From: Paenibacillus sp. JZ16
Lineage (GTDB): Bacteria; Bacillota; Bacilli; Paenibacillales; Paenibacillaceae
Assembly (NCBI RefSeq): GCF_015326965.1
Contig: NZ_CP017659.1
Span: forward strand, 3,286,001-3,350,000
Direction: 5' to 3'
DNA: 64,000 nucleotides
Below are positions 17,824-25,540 of this stretch, in pieces. The notes under the pieces are model-generated. The model worked only from the letters and a program-made list of their open reading frames with translations. It did not search any database and had not been told where the DNA came from. The translations under genes and the position numbers were made by a program. How positions within the stretch are numbered: the stretch's first letter is position 1; each line of letters opens with the position of its first letter.

Positions 17824-19017
17824 TTATCGAAACCTGCCTTTTTTCAGGACGAGCGGAATCCCTCCAATAATGAAGAGGTAGCGCAGATCCACCAACTTTT
17901 TCAGCTGGGCCGCTTTCCATCCCTGATATTTCTTATCCCCGACAACCGCAATGCCCTCGCCCCGTCCAAGAGAAGCTACCGTCCCTTTGTTATGGAACTC
18001 GAATTTGCGCATCGACTTGTCCCGAATTGCCGCAACGATATTTTGGGCACAGCACACGCCTTGCTGCATCGCCATTTGGGCGGTTGGCGGATAAGGTCTG
18101 CCTTCCTCATTAAAAATCAGGGAGTTATCGCCGATAATATAAATGTTCTCGTATCCGGGAGCACGCAAATATTCATCAACCTTGACGCGGCCTCGCATCG
18201 TTTCGAAACCGGCTGCTTCCACCAGACGGTTCCCGCGAATGCCGCCGGTCCATACCACCGTTGCCGCCCGGATCTCTTCGCCATTGTTCAGAACGACACC
18301 GCCTGGCAGGCATTCCTTAATCGCAATGCCCATCTTGAAGGTAACGCCTTTCTTCTCTAGAACGTTCATGGCGTACTCCACCAGTTCCGGTGCAAACCCC
18401 GGTAACGCGGCAGGCGCGGCTTCGACATTATAAATGTTCACCAGCGTCGGATCGACGTCATATTCCTTGCACAGTCTCGGAATGCGGTCCGCCAGCTCTG
18501 CTACAAACTCGATGCCGCTGAATCCGGCTCCGCCAACCACAAAGTTAATGCGCTCTTGCGGTCTGCGCTCATTTTTATATAAAGCAAACTGATACTCAAT
18601 ATGCTCACGTATCAATCGTACCGAGTTAATGCTTCGGATCGTCATCGCATGCTCTGCGAGTCCTGGAATCCCGAAGGTTTCCGGCTCTCCGCCGAGTCCA
18701 ATGACAAGATAGTCATAGGATAATGTTCCATCTTCAAGAATAACCTTCTTATCGTGAAGGCGGATTTCCTGAACCGAGGATTTGACCAGGTCGATTTTGA
18801 ATTCGTCGATCAACTTGGAAATGGATACCCGGGTATTCTCAATGCTGTCTGTTCCTGCTGCCGGCATATGCAAATGCGTTGTAATATAATGATAATCATG
18901 GCGATTCACCAATGTAACATCGGCCTCATTATAATTCAGCTCTTTTTGCAGCCGCTGCGCTGTCAATATGCCTCCGTAACCCGCGCCAAGGATTACGATC
19001 TTCGGTATGCTGCTCAT
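17824..19017 (-). CDS. ndh: Type II NADH dehydrogenase (NDH-2)
   Basis: Non-proton-pumping NADH:menaquinone oxidoreductase on the inner membrane face. The 397-residue protein has the first dinucleotide fold VILGAGYGGILTAQRL (FAD) and a second VVGGAGFSGIEFVAEL (NADH). GLGGEPETFGIPG lies between them, and the FAD-ribityl segment IYIIGDNSLIF and the quinone-side AQMAMQQG motif are conserved. It resembles YumB/YjlD of B. subtilis. AAGGAGC precedes the ATG. A second, shorter NDH-2-like protein lies at 24424-25482. Confidence 0.92.
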   Translation of the reverse strand: MSSIPKIVILGAGYGGILTAQRLQKELNYNEADVTLVNRHDYHYITTHLHMPAAGTDSIENTRVSISKLIDEFKIDLVKSSVQEIRLHDKKVILEDGTLSYDYLVIGLGGEPETFGIPGLAEHAMTIRSINSVRLIREHIEYQFALYKNERRPQERINFVVGGAGFSGIEFVAELADRIPRLCKEYDVDPTLVNIYNVEAAPAALPGFAPELVEYAMNVLEKKGVTFKMGIAIKECLPGGVVLNNGEEIRAATVVWTGGIRGNRLVEAAGFETMRGRVKVDEYLRAPGYENIYIIGDNSLIFNEEGRPYPPTAQMAMQQGVCCAQNIVAAIRDKSMRKFEFHNKGTVASLGRGEGIAVVGDKKYQGWKAAQLKKLVDLRYLFIIGGIPLVLKKGRFR

Positions 19018-19041
19018 TCTATTGCTCCTTCCAGCTTACTC

Positions 19042-19071
19042 TTTATATATACAGTATGGTGCACATGTTAA
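19042..19071 (-). promoter_or_regulatory. Likely ndh promoter
   Basis: On the minus strand TTAACA (19071-19066) and TATAAA (19047-19042) are 18 bases apart, 25 bases before the ndh ATG. The short distance implies a very short leader. Confidence 0.45.
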
Positions 19072-19089
19072 CATTCTGTGAAATTGCAT

Positions 19090-19379
19090 CCAAAAAAAGA
19101 GAAGAGCCCTAATCAGAGCCCGTTTCAACATTTGACCTGATGGTTCATTAAGGTTCAAAAACAGCTGTAACATTAAGGTTTCCTTACTTCGCTACAGTTG
19201 ACAATATATAGGACTACCCTGTAATGAACGCAAGTTATCACGTTAATCATATGCATAAACTATGCAAATATCAAGAAATTTTTTGCCATATAATGTGCAA
19301 ATCATTCCGCCATTTATCCCCTTACTTACTAAGTAAGCGTATCCATTCCAATGTTAGGTATTTTAACTCATTTCTCGTC
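19090..19379. other. AT-rich intergenic stretch without a recognised gene
   Basis: The gap between ndh and yumC is about 480 bases. This central part holds no convincing coding frame. A TTGACA at about 19198 has no good -10 partner. No hairpin with a T-run was found, apart from a weak GGGCTCTGATTAGGGCTC match near 19105. Confidence 0.5.
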
Positions 19380-19408
19380 TTTTCATGCCGCTTCGGGACG
19401 ATTATAAT
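19380..19408 (+). promoter_or_regulatory. Likely yumC promoter
   Basis: TTTTCA (19380-19385) and TATAAT (19403-19408) are 17 bases apart, about 90 bases before the start codon. Confidence 0.5.
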
Positions 19409-19495
19409 AGGTAAGGAATTCGTGAATCAGCTTTATCCGGACAAGAACGTCTGTCTGATTCGAATATAAACTCATTTTATGGAGGTGCTTACCGC

Positions 19496-20497
19496 ATGAC
19501 AACGATGCCACAAGACAGCAATATGACGGATCTTTTGATTATCGGTGGCGGACCTGCAGGTATGTTTGCTGCTTTTTACGGCGGAATGCGCCAAGCTTCG
19601 GTTAAACTTATCGAGAGCATGCCTCAGCTTGGAGGCCAATTGGCTGCGCTGTATCCTGAGAAATATATTTATGACGTAGCAGGCTTCCCGAAAGTAACCG
19701 CTCAAGAGCTTGTGAACAATCTGTCCGCCCAAATGGAGCTCTTTAAAACGGACATTCGTCTTGAAGAGAAAGTACAAGCTGTGGAAAAACTCGAAGAACG
19801 TCATTTTGTCGTAAAAACGAATTTGGGTGAACACCACGCCAAAGCTGTTATCATTACAGCCGGTGTAGGAGCGTTCCAACCCCGTCGACTGGAGATTGAA
19901 GGGGCAGAAGCATACGAAAAGACCAACCTTCATTATTTCGTCAACGACCTCAGCCGCTTCAAAGGCAAGAAGGTTCTCATCAGCGGCGGCGGCGACTCCG
20001 CGGTAGACTGGGCGCTCATGATCGAGCCCATCGCCGAGCAGGTTACACTGGTTCACCGCCGTGACAAATTCCGTGCCCATGAGCATAGTGTGGAGCAGCT
20101 CATGGCATCGAAGGTGAACATCGTTACACCAACCGAGATCACCGAATTGCATGGTGAAGATACGATTACGAAGGTTACGCTTTCACATATTAAGACCAAA
20201 GAGACGCAAGAGATTGAAGTGGACGATGTCATTGTCAATTTCGGATTTGTGTCCTCTCTCGGTCCGATCTCCGAATGGGGCATCGCCATTGAAAGCAACT
20301 CCATTGTGGTGGATTCCCGTATGGAAACAAGTATCCCGGGCATTTTTGCAGCCGGCGATATTACCACCTATCCGGGCAAGGTCAAACTGATCGCTGTTGG
20401 ATTTGGTGAAGCACCTACCGCCGTGAACAATGCTAAGGTTTACTTCGATCCTGAGGCCAGATTGGCACCCGGCCACAGCAGTAACATGAAATTGTAA
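19496..20497 (+). CDS. Ferredoxin--NADP+ reductase, thioredoxin-reductase-like (YumC type)
   Basis: Homodimeric flavoprotein that transfers electrons between NADPH and ferredoxin or flavodoxin. The 333-residue protein has the FAD motif [17 protein letters not shown] near residue 13 and the family block [22 protein letters not shown] second nucleotide fold [13 protein letters not shown] and [14 protein letters not shown] near the C-terminus follow. It lacks the CxxC of true thioredoxin reductases, as expected for the YumC group. AGGTG precedes the ATG (GGAGGTGCTTACCGC). It has its own promoter and a strong terminator. Confidence 0.92.
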   Translation: MTTMPQDSNMTDLLIIGGGPAGMFAAFYGGMRQASVKLIESMPQLGGQLAALYPEKYIYDVAGFPKVTAQELVNNLSAQMELFKTDIRLEEKVQAVEKLEERHFVVKTNLGEHHAKAVIITAGVGAFQPRRLEIEGAEAYEKTNLHYFVNDLSRFKGKKVLISGGGDSAVDWALMIEPIAEQVTLVHRRDKFRAHEHSVEQLMASKVNIVTPTEITELHGEDTITKVTLSHIKTKETQEIEVDDVIVNFGFVSSLGPISEWGIAIESNSIVVDSRMETSIPGIFAAGDITTYPGKVKLIAVGFGEAPTAVNNAKVYFDPEARLAPGHSSNMKL

Positions 20498-20540
20498 GGG
20501 CAGCTAGAATTTTTAACTCCATCTACATCCATATTCATAG

Positions 20541-20602
20541 AAAAAAAGGTATCTTCGTTCCGAAAGGGGTTACACCCGCCCCGGAACCGAAGATACCTTT
20601 TC
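20541..20602. terminator. Bidirectional terminator between yumC and sda
   Basis: AAAAAGGTATCTTCGTTCC pairs with GGAACCGAAGATACCTTTT around a GC-rich loop. T-runs occur in both directions. Confidence 0.85.
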
Positions 20603-20696
20603 TATTCTTCAAACCATATGTAGAACTTGGTTGAAAGCTCCCACATTATATACGTATCATGTCGTAAGTTATCTATTCTATATACGAAAAATCTGA

Positions 20697-20834
20697 TTAA
20701 TGCAGGATGCTGCCGGAATCGGTGTCCAAGTTCCGTTTATGAATTTCGGCTAGCAGTAGAGTGATGAACTCTCGTTCCAACTTCAACTCAACAGCCATAT
20801 GATAGGAATCGAGAAGCATCTCATCCGTCAACAT
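20697..20834 (-). CDS. sda: Sporulation checkpoint protein Sda (histidine kinase inhibitor)
   Basis: This 45-residue protein reads MLTDEMLLDSYHMAVE, then LKLEREFITLLLAEIHKR and a short tail. It matches the B. subtilis Sda helical hairpin (LSDELLIESY...LNRDFIELIENEIKRR) position by position. Sda blocks KinA/KinB autophosphorylation and so delays sporulation when replication is disturbed. The ATG at 20834 is chosen because GAGAGG lies 7 bases upstream; an ATG at 20840 is an alternative. The promoter, a LexA-like box and several DnaA boxes lie directly upstream, which fits replication-linked control. Confidence 0.88.
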   Translation of the reverse strand: MLTDEMLLDSYHMAVELKLEREFITLLLAEIHKRNLDTDSGSILH

Positions 20835-20875
20835 AGCCATCCCTCTCACACCCCTTCCTCAAATTTCCTGAATCT

Positions 20876-20904
20876 ATCATATCAGACATGCTAAAACGGA
20901 ACAA
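20876..20904 (-). promoter_or_regulatory. sda promoter
   Basis: On the minus strand TTGTTC (20904-20899) and TATGAT (20881-20876) are 17 bases apart. The -35 hexamer lies inside a LexA-like palindrome. Confidence 0.6.
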
Positions 20905-20911
20905 CTGTTCG
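20898..20911. promoter_or_regulatory. LexA/SOS-box-like operator overlapping the sda -35
   Basis: Minus strand CGAACAGTTGTTCC. It fits the Bacillus-type SOS box CGAACRNRYGTTYC at 13 of 14 positions, with perfect GAAC-N4-GTTC arms. It covers the -35 hexamer of the sda promoter. Confidence 0.5.
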
Positions 20912-20912
20912 C

Positions 20913-21012
20913 TTATCCACAACCTCTTGTGGAAATCCTGTGTATAATTTGTTGGTAAGTGTAAAAAACAGGGTCATATCAAAGTGGATTATGGGGATAA
21001 ATGTTATACACA
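20913..21012. promoter_or_regulatory. DnaA-box cluster upstream of sda
   Basis: TTATCCACA at 20913-20921 is a perfect box on the plus strand, and TTATACACA at 21004-21012 is another. TGTGTATAA at 20939-20947 is the same consensus (TTATACACA) on the minus strand. TGGGGATAA at 20992-21000 (TTATCCCCA) has one mismatch. In B. subtilis, sda transcription responds to DnaA through boxes at the same place. Confidence 0.75.
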
Positions 21013-21139
21013 GGATATAGGGGAATTCTACTATAAAAAAAATTGATCAATTATAATATCGGTAGATTGTGGTTATTTTTTTATTACCCTATTAAAAAAT
21101 CATATAAACGTCTCCATTTGGGAATATTAAACAAAAAAT

Positions 21140-21802
21140 TCAGCTTGGTCTTGTATTAACCTCCAAAATCCAAATCTTACCCTCGTTGTCTAGTCCGTAA
21201 TCAAACCCCAGCTCCCCGATTCCTGGAAAGCGGGATTCCAGTATCGTTATGCACTGTCTGGTTAATTGGCGCATTTCATTGCGCTTTTCCCTCGCATTAA
21301 TGTGGGGCAGTGACAGCCGGAGTGCAGGACCACAACGAAGCAGCGTCCCCCCTTTACATATATTCGTCACAAAAAGCCCTGGGCTCGCGAGCCGCCCAAG
21401 CATGGCCCGGAATTCCCATCTCCCTCGATCCTTGACTACCTTTACACGGTAATCCAGCGGACGTCCCTGAATTCTGGCCAAATGAATGCCCTGCTGTATC
21501 ATGTAGCGCCGTCTCAGCCTCATCCTGCTCAGTACGTATAACAGGGAATTCAATGTATCTACATGAACAGTACGCCTCTTATGGGTTACCAAGTATCCCG
21601 TTCCGTCTTTCTGTATTCGGATGACTCCGTTACCACCGGTTCCTATAATCGGCTTAATCACGACCATTTCGTGTTCGGCCAGCATTGAGACCAGGGTATC
21701 CCCTCCATACGACTGGGTAGCCGGAATGTAGGGAGCAACCTGCGGATCGGTCAGCAGCGCTTCCGTCTTCAACCACTTGCTGGCCAGTTGTCTTCCCGCC
21801 AT
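21140..21802 (-). CDS. YheC/YheD-type ATP-grasp protein (spore coat-associated family)
   Basis: The 220-residue protein has an ATP-grasp core: VVIKPIIGTGGNGVIRI near residue 48 (ATP-binding lysine and glycine-rich loop), YMIQQGI near 100, RPLDYRVKVVKD and, at the very end, DYGLDNEGKIWILEVNTR with the metal-binding E and N. It belongs to the YheC/D family linked to spore coats in Bacillus, whose reaction is unknown. The frame stops only a few residues after the EVNTRPS motif, so the C-terminus is short. A good AAAGGAGGCG site precedes the ATG. Confidence 0.8.
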   Translation of the reverse strand: MAGRQLASKWLKTEALLTDPQVAPYIPATQSYGGDTLVSMLAEHEMVVIKPIIGTGGNGVIRIQKDGTGYLVTHKRRTVHVDTLNSLLYVLSRMRLRRRYMIQQGIHLARIQGRPLDYRVKVVKDRGRWEFRAMLGRLASPGLFVTNICKGGTLLRCGPALRLSLPHINAREKRNEMRQLTRQCITILESRFPGIGELGFDYGLDNEGKIWILEVNTRPS

Positions 21803-21930
21803 GCTGCTTTCGCCTCCTTTTATTCATGACATACGTTATCCTATTCCCCTATCCGCGCTTTGTCTTGGATGATTGTCCGTGATGGTATGCCTAATAATCG
21901 AGGTTCTTGCTGCCCCACGGGAGCCTCCCT

Positions 21931-21958
21931 TTGCAAATGCTGTGATCTATCGTATAGT
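21931..21958 (+). promoter_or_regulatory. Likely promoter of the 69-residue membrane protein gene
   Basis: TTGCAA (21931-21936) and TATAGT (21953-21958) are 16 bases apart. Confidence 0.45.
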
Positions 21959-22023
21959 AAGAACAGAACTTTGTCCGTATTAAATCCATCACCTTGGATA
22001 CCTATAAAGGAGGCTTTGTCACC

Positions 22024-22233
22024 TTGGCAGCGTTATTTGAAATATTGTACTGGATTGCCATTGTCGGCATGTCGGTTGCCCTAGCAGCCATCACCGTTCT
22101 TATCTTTGTCATGGGCTTCAAGTTCATCAAGGATAAGCGCAGAGGGCTCGGAGCGGGCTGCATCGTATTTTCGCTTGTGGCTGCCGGCATGATCGTGCTG
22201 ATGCTGAACGATACCTTCTTCTTCCCGGTCTGA
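22024..22233 (+). CDS. Small two-helix membrane protein of unknown function
   Basis: The TTG at 22024 is chosen because AAAGGAGG lies about 10 bases upstream; an ATG at 21994 has no ribosome site. The 69-residue product has a long hydrophobic N-terminal stretch (LFEILYWIAIVGMSVALAA and on), a short basic loop KFIKDKRRG and a second helix. It ends LNDTFFFPV. No family is recognised. It stands alone with its own promoter and a strong terminator. Confidence 0.6.
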   Translation: MAALFEILYWIAIVGMSVALAAITVLIFVMGFKFIKDKRRGLGAGCIVFSLVAAGMIVLMLNDTFFFPV

Positions 22234-22241
22234 ATAGGAAG

Positions 22242-22297
22242 AACCCCCAAAAAAGCAGCCTCTCCTTATCGCGGAGTTGGCTGCTTTTTTGGGGTTC
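22242..22297. terminator. Bidirectional terminator
   Basis: AACCCCCAAAAAAGCAGCC pairs with GGCTGCTTTTTTGGGGTT. Confidence 0.8.
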
Positions 22298-22330
22298 ATA
22301 TGGCTACGCGGATGTTCCCGATAACGCAAT

Positions 22331-22367
22331 AAAGACCTCTCCGACAAGATTGTCGGGAGAGGTCTTT
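22331..22367 (-). terminator. Terminator after the HesB/IscA-type gene
   Basis: AAAGACCTCTCCGACA-AGAT-TGTCGGGAGAGGTCTTT is a long near-perfect hairpin with a short T-run, about 40 bases past the stop. Confidence 0.7.
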
Positions 22368-22408
22368 AACTGTTGGGACTTAGGCTTTAGCCCTCTAGAG
22401 AGTCCTTA

Positions 22409-22768
22409 TTAGCAAGGCTCCTCGTTCGGTTTGCCCGCATCCGTTGCCGTACGGAATGACGAACCACAGCCGCAAGTGACAGTAGCGTTCGGGTTGTGGA
22501 TGGTGAAGCCGCCGGTCATGCCGGATTCCTCGAAGTCGATTTCCAGACCGTTCAGGTACTTCAGATCGTCCTTCTCGACAACGACTTTCATGTCCTGCAG
22601 GTCCATGTATACGTCAGCTTCCGTTTCTTGATCGTCAAAGCCCATTGCATATGAAAAACCACTGCAGCCGCCGGCAGTGACACCCAGTCGAAGGAACATA
22701 TTGGGCGTTTCCTGTTCAGCAAGCATTTCTTTCAAACGTTCTGCAGCTGAGTCGCTGATTGTAATCAT
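22409..22768 (-). CDS. A-type Fe-S cluster carrier (HesB/IscA family, YutM-like)
   Basis: Accepts and delivers Fe-S clusters to apoproteins. The 119-residue protein has the three family cysteines: C35 in VTAGGCSGF and the C99-G-C101 pair in VTCGCGSSF. The length is typical. The ATG follows AAAGGAGGGTGACC. Its placement among respiratory and Fe-S genes (yutI, mqnE, ndh) matches the B. subtilis yutM neighbourhood. Confidence 0.92.
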   Translation of the reverse strand: MITISDSAAERLKEMLAEQETPNMFLRLGVTAGGCSGFSYAMGFDDQETEADVYMDLQDMKVVVEKDDLKYLNGLEIDFEESGMTGGFTIHNPNATVTCGCGSSFRTATDAGKPNEEPC

Positions 22769-22886
22769 AGGTCACCCTCCTTTTCGTTCACTCTTTCAGT
22801 ATACTCCTCTTCGCGAATTCGCTCAAGGTTGTTATGATGGCGTTTGATATGTAATGAATAACCTATTTTCATTTCCTCTATTTGTG

Positions 22887-22915
22887 TTGCTACCCCGAGG
22901 GGTCAGGTTTATAAT
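22887..22915 (+). promoter_or_regulatory. Strong promoter upstream of a structured segment before mqnE
   Basis: TTGCTA (22887-22892) and TATAAT (22910-22915) are exactly 17 bases apart. No coding start follows for about 185 bases. Confidence 0.55.
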
Positions 22916-22921
22916 AGGGAA

Positions 22922-23011
22922 GGAACATGGGCGGCAACTGTTGGATATTTGTCACATCCCCCGGCTAAAAAGCGGCAAAGGTTATGGCTGGTCCACAGTT
23001 GTATATTTTTT
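22922..23011 (+). ncRNA. Candidate small RNA or leader with terminator-like end (unclassified)
   Basis: About 90 bases follow the promoter at 22887. CAACTGTTGGA pairs with TCCACAGTTG (one bulge) across ~45 bases, and TATATTTTTT comes directly after the closing arm. Inside, CCGGCT-AAAA-AGCGG forms a second small hairpin with a bulge. A separate promoter for mqnE lies downstream at 23042. I recognise no known RNA family. Confidence 0.35.
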
Positions 23012-23041
23012 CACAAACTTACTTATTTATTCAGCCCATTA

Positions 23042-23069
23042 TTGATGTTTGTTGTTATACCACTATAAA
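23042..23069 (+). promoter_or_regulatory. Likely mqnE promoter
   Basis: TTGATG (23042-23047) and TATAAA (23064-23069) are 16 bases apart, about 90 bases before mqnE. Confidence 0.45.
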
Positions 23070-23101
23070 CGGACCGTTCCCTTAGGGGAGTGATTCACTT
23101 T

Positions 23102-23158
23102 ATGATCGCTTTTTCTGCTGGATCTTCTATGCAGGTCAAGTGTGAACAGGAGGATTGA
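23102..23158 (+). CDS. Possible 18-residue upstream peptide before mqnE
   Basis: ATG at 23102 follows AGGGGAG by about 11 bases. The frame encodes MIAFSAGSSMQVKCEQED and stops with a TGA at 23156. That is two bases before the mqnE ATG and beyond its AGGAGG site, so ribosomes ending here would sit on the mqnE start region. It may be a coupling peptide or may be chance. Confidence 0.25.
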   Translation: MIAFSAGSSMQVKCEQED

Positions 23159-23160
23159 AC

Positions 23161-24267
23161 ATGTCCACAATTGTGACACCATTTACCGATCAGAGAATGG
23201 CGGAGATCGTTGCGAAAGTCCAAAACGGCGAACGCCTGAATCTTGAAGACGGTGTGTATTTGTACCAAACCGATGACCTGCTGACCCTCGGGCAGCTGGC
23301 TAATGAAGCAAATTTGCGCAAGAACGGGAAAAAAGTTTACTTCATTGAGAATATGAGTCTCTATTTCACGAATGTATGCGAATCCCACTGCGCTTTTTGC
23401 AATTTCCGGAAAGATCAAGGCGAGGAAGGCTCCTACACCCTCTCCGGCGCTGAGATGATCGAGTATGTCGAGCAGCATATTCATCCCGGGATTCGTGAAT
23501 TTCACATCGTTGGCGGACATAATAACCATGTGCCGTTCCAGTACTATGTAGATTCCCTGAAGGCATTGAGCGAGCGTTTCCCGGAAGTAACCCTGAAAGC
23601 CTATACCGCGGCGGAGATTGAATTCTTCACTCGCATCAGCGGACTCAGCACGAAGGAAGTACTCCAAGAACTGCAGAAAGCTGGTCTTCAGTCTTTAACG
23701 GGCGGCGGCGCCGAAATTCTGTCTGACCAATACCGTCAGAAGATGAAGGTGGATAAAGCCAACGTAGATCAATACCTCGACGTTCACCGTACCGCACATA
23801 AGCTTGGCATGAAGACGCACACGACCATGCTGTACGGATCGATCGAGAGCCATGAGGACCGGATCCGCCATATGCTGGAAATTCGGGATCTTCAAGATGA
23901 AACCGGTGGATTCATGGTATTCATTCCGCTGTCCATGCAGCCGAAGAATAAGAATGCAGGCATCATGCGCCGCAATTCGGCCTACGAGGATTTGAAGACC
24001 ATTGCCATCAGCCGTCTGATGCTCGATAATATCGACCACATCAAAGCGTACTTCATTAATATCGGACCGCAATTGACTCAAGTTGCTCTCAGCTTCGGCG
24101 CTTCCGATGTCCATGGTACGATCCTGAAAGAACGCATCAGCCATGCTGCAGGAGCCTTGACCCCGGAAGGGCTGACACGCAAAGAGCTCGTCTGGCTCAT
24201 CCAAGGCGCTGGCCGGATTCCGGTTGAACGCGATACCTTCTACAACGAGATCAAGGTTTACGAATAA
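23161..24267 (+). CDS. mqnE: Aminofutalosine synthase (radical SAM)
   Basis: Radical SAM enzyme of the futalosine route to menaquinone that joins the MqnA product to SAM. The 368-residue protein has the cluster cysteines C73, C77 and C80 (CESHCAFC) and the SAM-side HIVGGHNNHVPFQYYV segment. VTLKAYTAAEIEFF and LQSLTGGGAEIL are the MqnE-type motifs, distinct from MqnC. The ATG at 23161 follows AGGAGG by 7 bases; a TTG at 23155 is an alternative. Other mqn genes are not in the window. A clear terminator follows. Confidence 0.88.
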   Translation: MSTIVTPFTDQRMAEIVAKVQNGERLNLEDGVYLYQTDDLLTLGQLANEANLRKNGKKVYFIENMSLYFTNVCESHCAFCNFRKDQGEEGSYTLSGAEMIEYVEQHIHPGIREFHIVGGHNNHVPFQYYVDSLKALSERFPEVTLKAYTAAEIEFFTRISGLSTKEVLQELQKAGLQSLTGGGAEILSDQYRQKMKVDKANVDQYLDVHRTAHKLGMKTHTTMLYGSIESHEDRIRHMLEIRDLQDETGGFMVFIPLSMQPKNKNAGIMRRNSAYEDLKTIAISRLMLDNIDHIKAYFINIGPQLTQVALSFGASDVHGTILKERISHAAGALTPEGLTRKELVWLIQGAGRIPVERDTFYNEIKVYE

Positions 24268-24352
24268 GTCTTACCAGCAGGATTTAAGCAAACGAGAGAC
24301 GTTCCAAAAAACGGAAAACAGGTTAAAGAGATAATATAGCGTGGGTAACCTA

Positions 24353-24376
24353 AGCCGCTTCCAGCGGCGTTTTTCT
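24353..24376 (+). terminator. mqnE terminator
   Basis: GCCGCT-TCC-AGCGGC followed by GTTTTTC. Confidence 0.75.
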
Positions 24377-24423
24377 TGCGAATCGGCGCTCACCTTCTTA
24401 TCTCTTGAGAAAGGAAGAAATTT

Positions 24424-25482
24424 ATGAAAAAGCTCGTCATTCTCGGCGGAGGCTATGGTGGTCTTGCCCTAATTCAAGAATTATTCAGCAGCTATCTTCC
24501 TCCGGACGTGGAGGTCGTGCTCATCGACCGCATGCCATACCAAGGACTCAAAACCGAATACTACGCGCTGGCAGCAGGCACCGTGGCCGATACCGCCGTT
24601 CGTGTTAAATTCCCGGTGTATGACCGCCTCCAAATTGTATATGGTGAAGTCACATCCATCGATCTAGAGAAGAGGCTTGTTAACCTGACGAACAACGATC
24701 CCGTGGAATACGACCAACTCGCCATTGCTCTGGGATGTACGGACCGTTATCATGGCGTACCGGGCGCAGAAGAATTCACGTTTAGCCTGCAATCTTTTTC
24801 TGCATCCCGGGAAACCTATTTGCACCTCAACAACCTCAGACCTTATGGTCATGTTCATATCATTGGCGGAGGCTTAAGCGGCATCGAACTCGCTGCCGAT
24901 CTTCGTGAAAGCCGGCCTGACCTTAATATCGCCATTTTGGACCGGGGACAACGGGTACTTTCTTCTTTTCCTAACCGTTTGTCTGCTTATATTCATCGCT
25001 GGTTTGAGGAACACCATGTGGATATCCACAGCGGGGTTTCCGTATCCCGAGTTGAGAAGGATGCCGTGTACAATCTGGATGTGCCTATCGCAACCGACCT
25101 AGCCGTATGGACGGCAGGCATCCAGCCCGTAAAGGTCGTACAGGATCTCGATCTGCCAAAAGACCGCAGCGGACGCATTATGCTCAACGAGTGGTATCAG
25201 GTTCCGTCCCATCCGGAAGTGTACGTGATCGGCGACTGCGCCAGCCTTCCGTTCGTCCCAAGCGCGCAGGCAGCCGGGGCTCAAGCCGAGCAAGTGGGAC
25301 ATGTCATGAAAGCCTTATGGCGTGATGATACGCCAAAGGTATCTCCGCTGAAGCTCAAGGGAACCCTCGGCTCCCTCGGCAAACATGCGGGCTTTGGTCT
25401 CATGGGTAGCACGTCGGTGCTGGGCAGGGTACCAAGGATATTGAAGAGCGGCGTTCTCTGGAAATCCAAGCGTCATTACTAG
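24424..25482 (+). CDS. NDH-2-like FAD/NAD(P)-dependent oxidoreductase (YutJ-like)
   Basis: The 352-residue flavoprotein has the FAD fold LVILGGGYGGLALIQEL at the N-terminus and a second fold HIIGGGLSGIELAADL near residue 142. VYVIGDCASLPFVPSAQAAGAQ is the flavin-tail region (about residue 260). It resembles B. subtilis YutJ, which lies in the same neighbourhood and is annotated as NADH dehydrogenase-like. Electron donor and acceptor are not proven. AAAGGAAG precedes the ATG. Confidence 0.85.
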   Translation: MKKLVILGGGYGGLALIQELFSSYLPPDVEVVLIDRMPYQGLKTEYYALAAGTVADTAVRVKFPVYDRLQIVYGEVTSIDLEKRLVNLTNNDPVEYDQLAIALGCTDRYHGVPGAEEFTFSLQSFSASRETYLHLNNLRPYGHVHIIGGGLSGIELAADLRESRPDLNIAILDRGQRVLSSFPNRLSAYIHRWFEEHHVDIHSGVSVSRVEKDAVYNLDVPIATDLAVWTAGIQPVKVVQDLDLPKDRSGRIMLNEWYQVPSHPEVYVIGDCASLPFVPSAQAAGAQAEQVGHVMKALWRDDTPKVSPLKLKGTLGSLGKHAGFGLMGSTSVLGRVPRILKSGVLWKSKRHY

Positions 25483-25540
25483 CAACGAACAGGCTGCAGA
25501 CGCTATGTTCTTCCTTACGGAAATGCCAAGTTATCCGGCG

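Noticed and set aside
19060-19095. Rex-like site upstream of ndh (TGTGAAATTGCA)
   Set aside because: Only one half resembles the TTGTGAA-N-TTCACAA pattern; the other half is missing.
19224-19469. Frame of 81 codons between ndh and yumC
   Set aside because: No ribosome site, unlikely composition, and it overlaps the yumC promoter.
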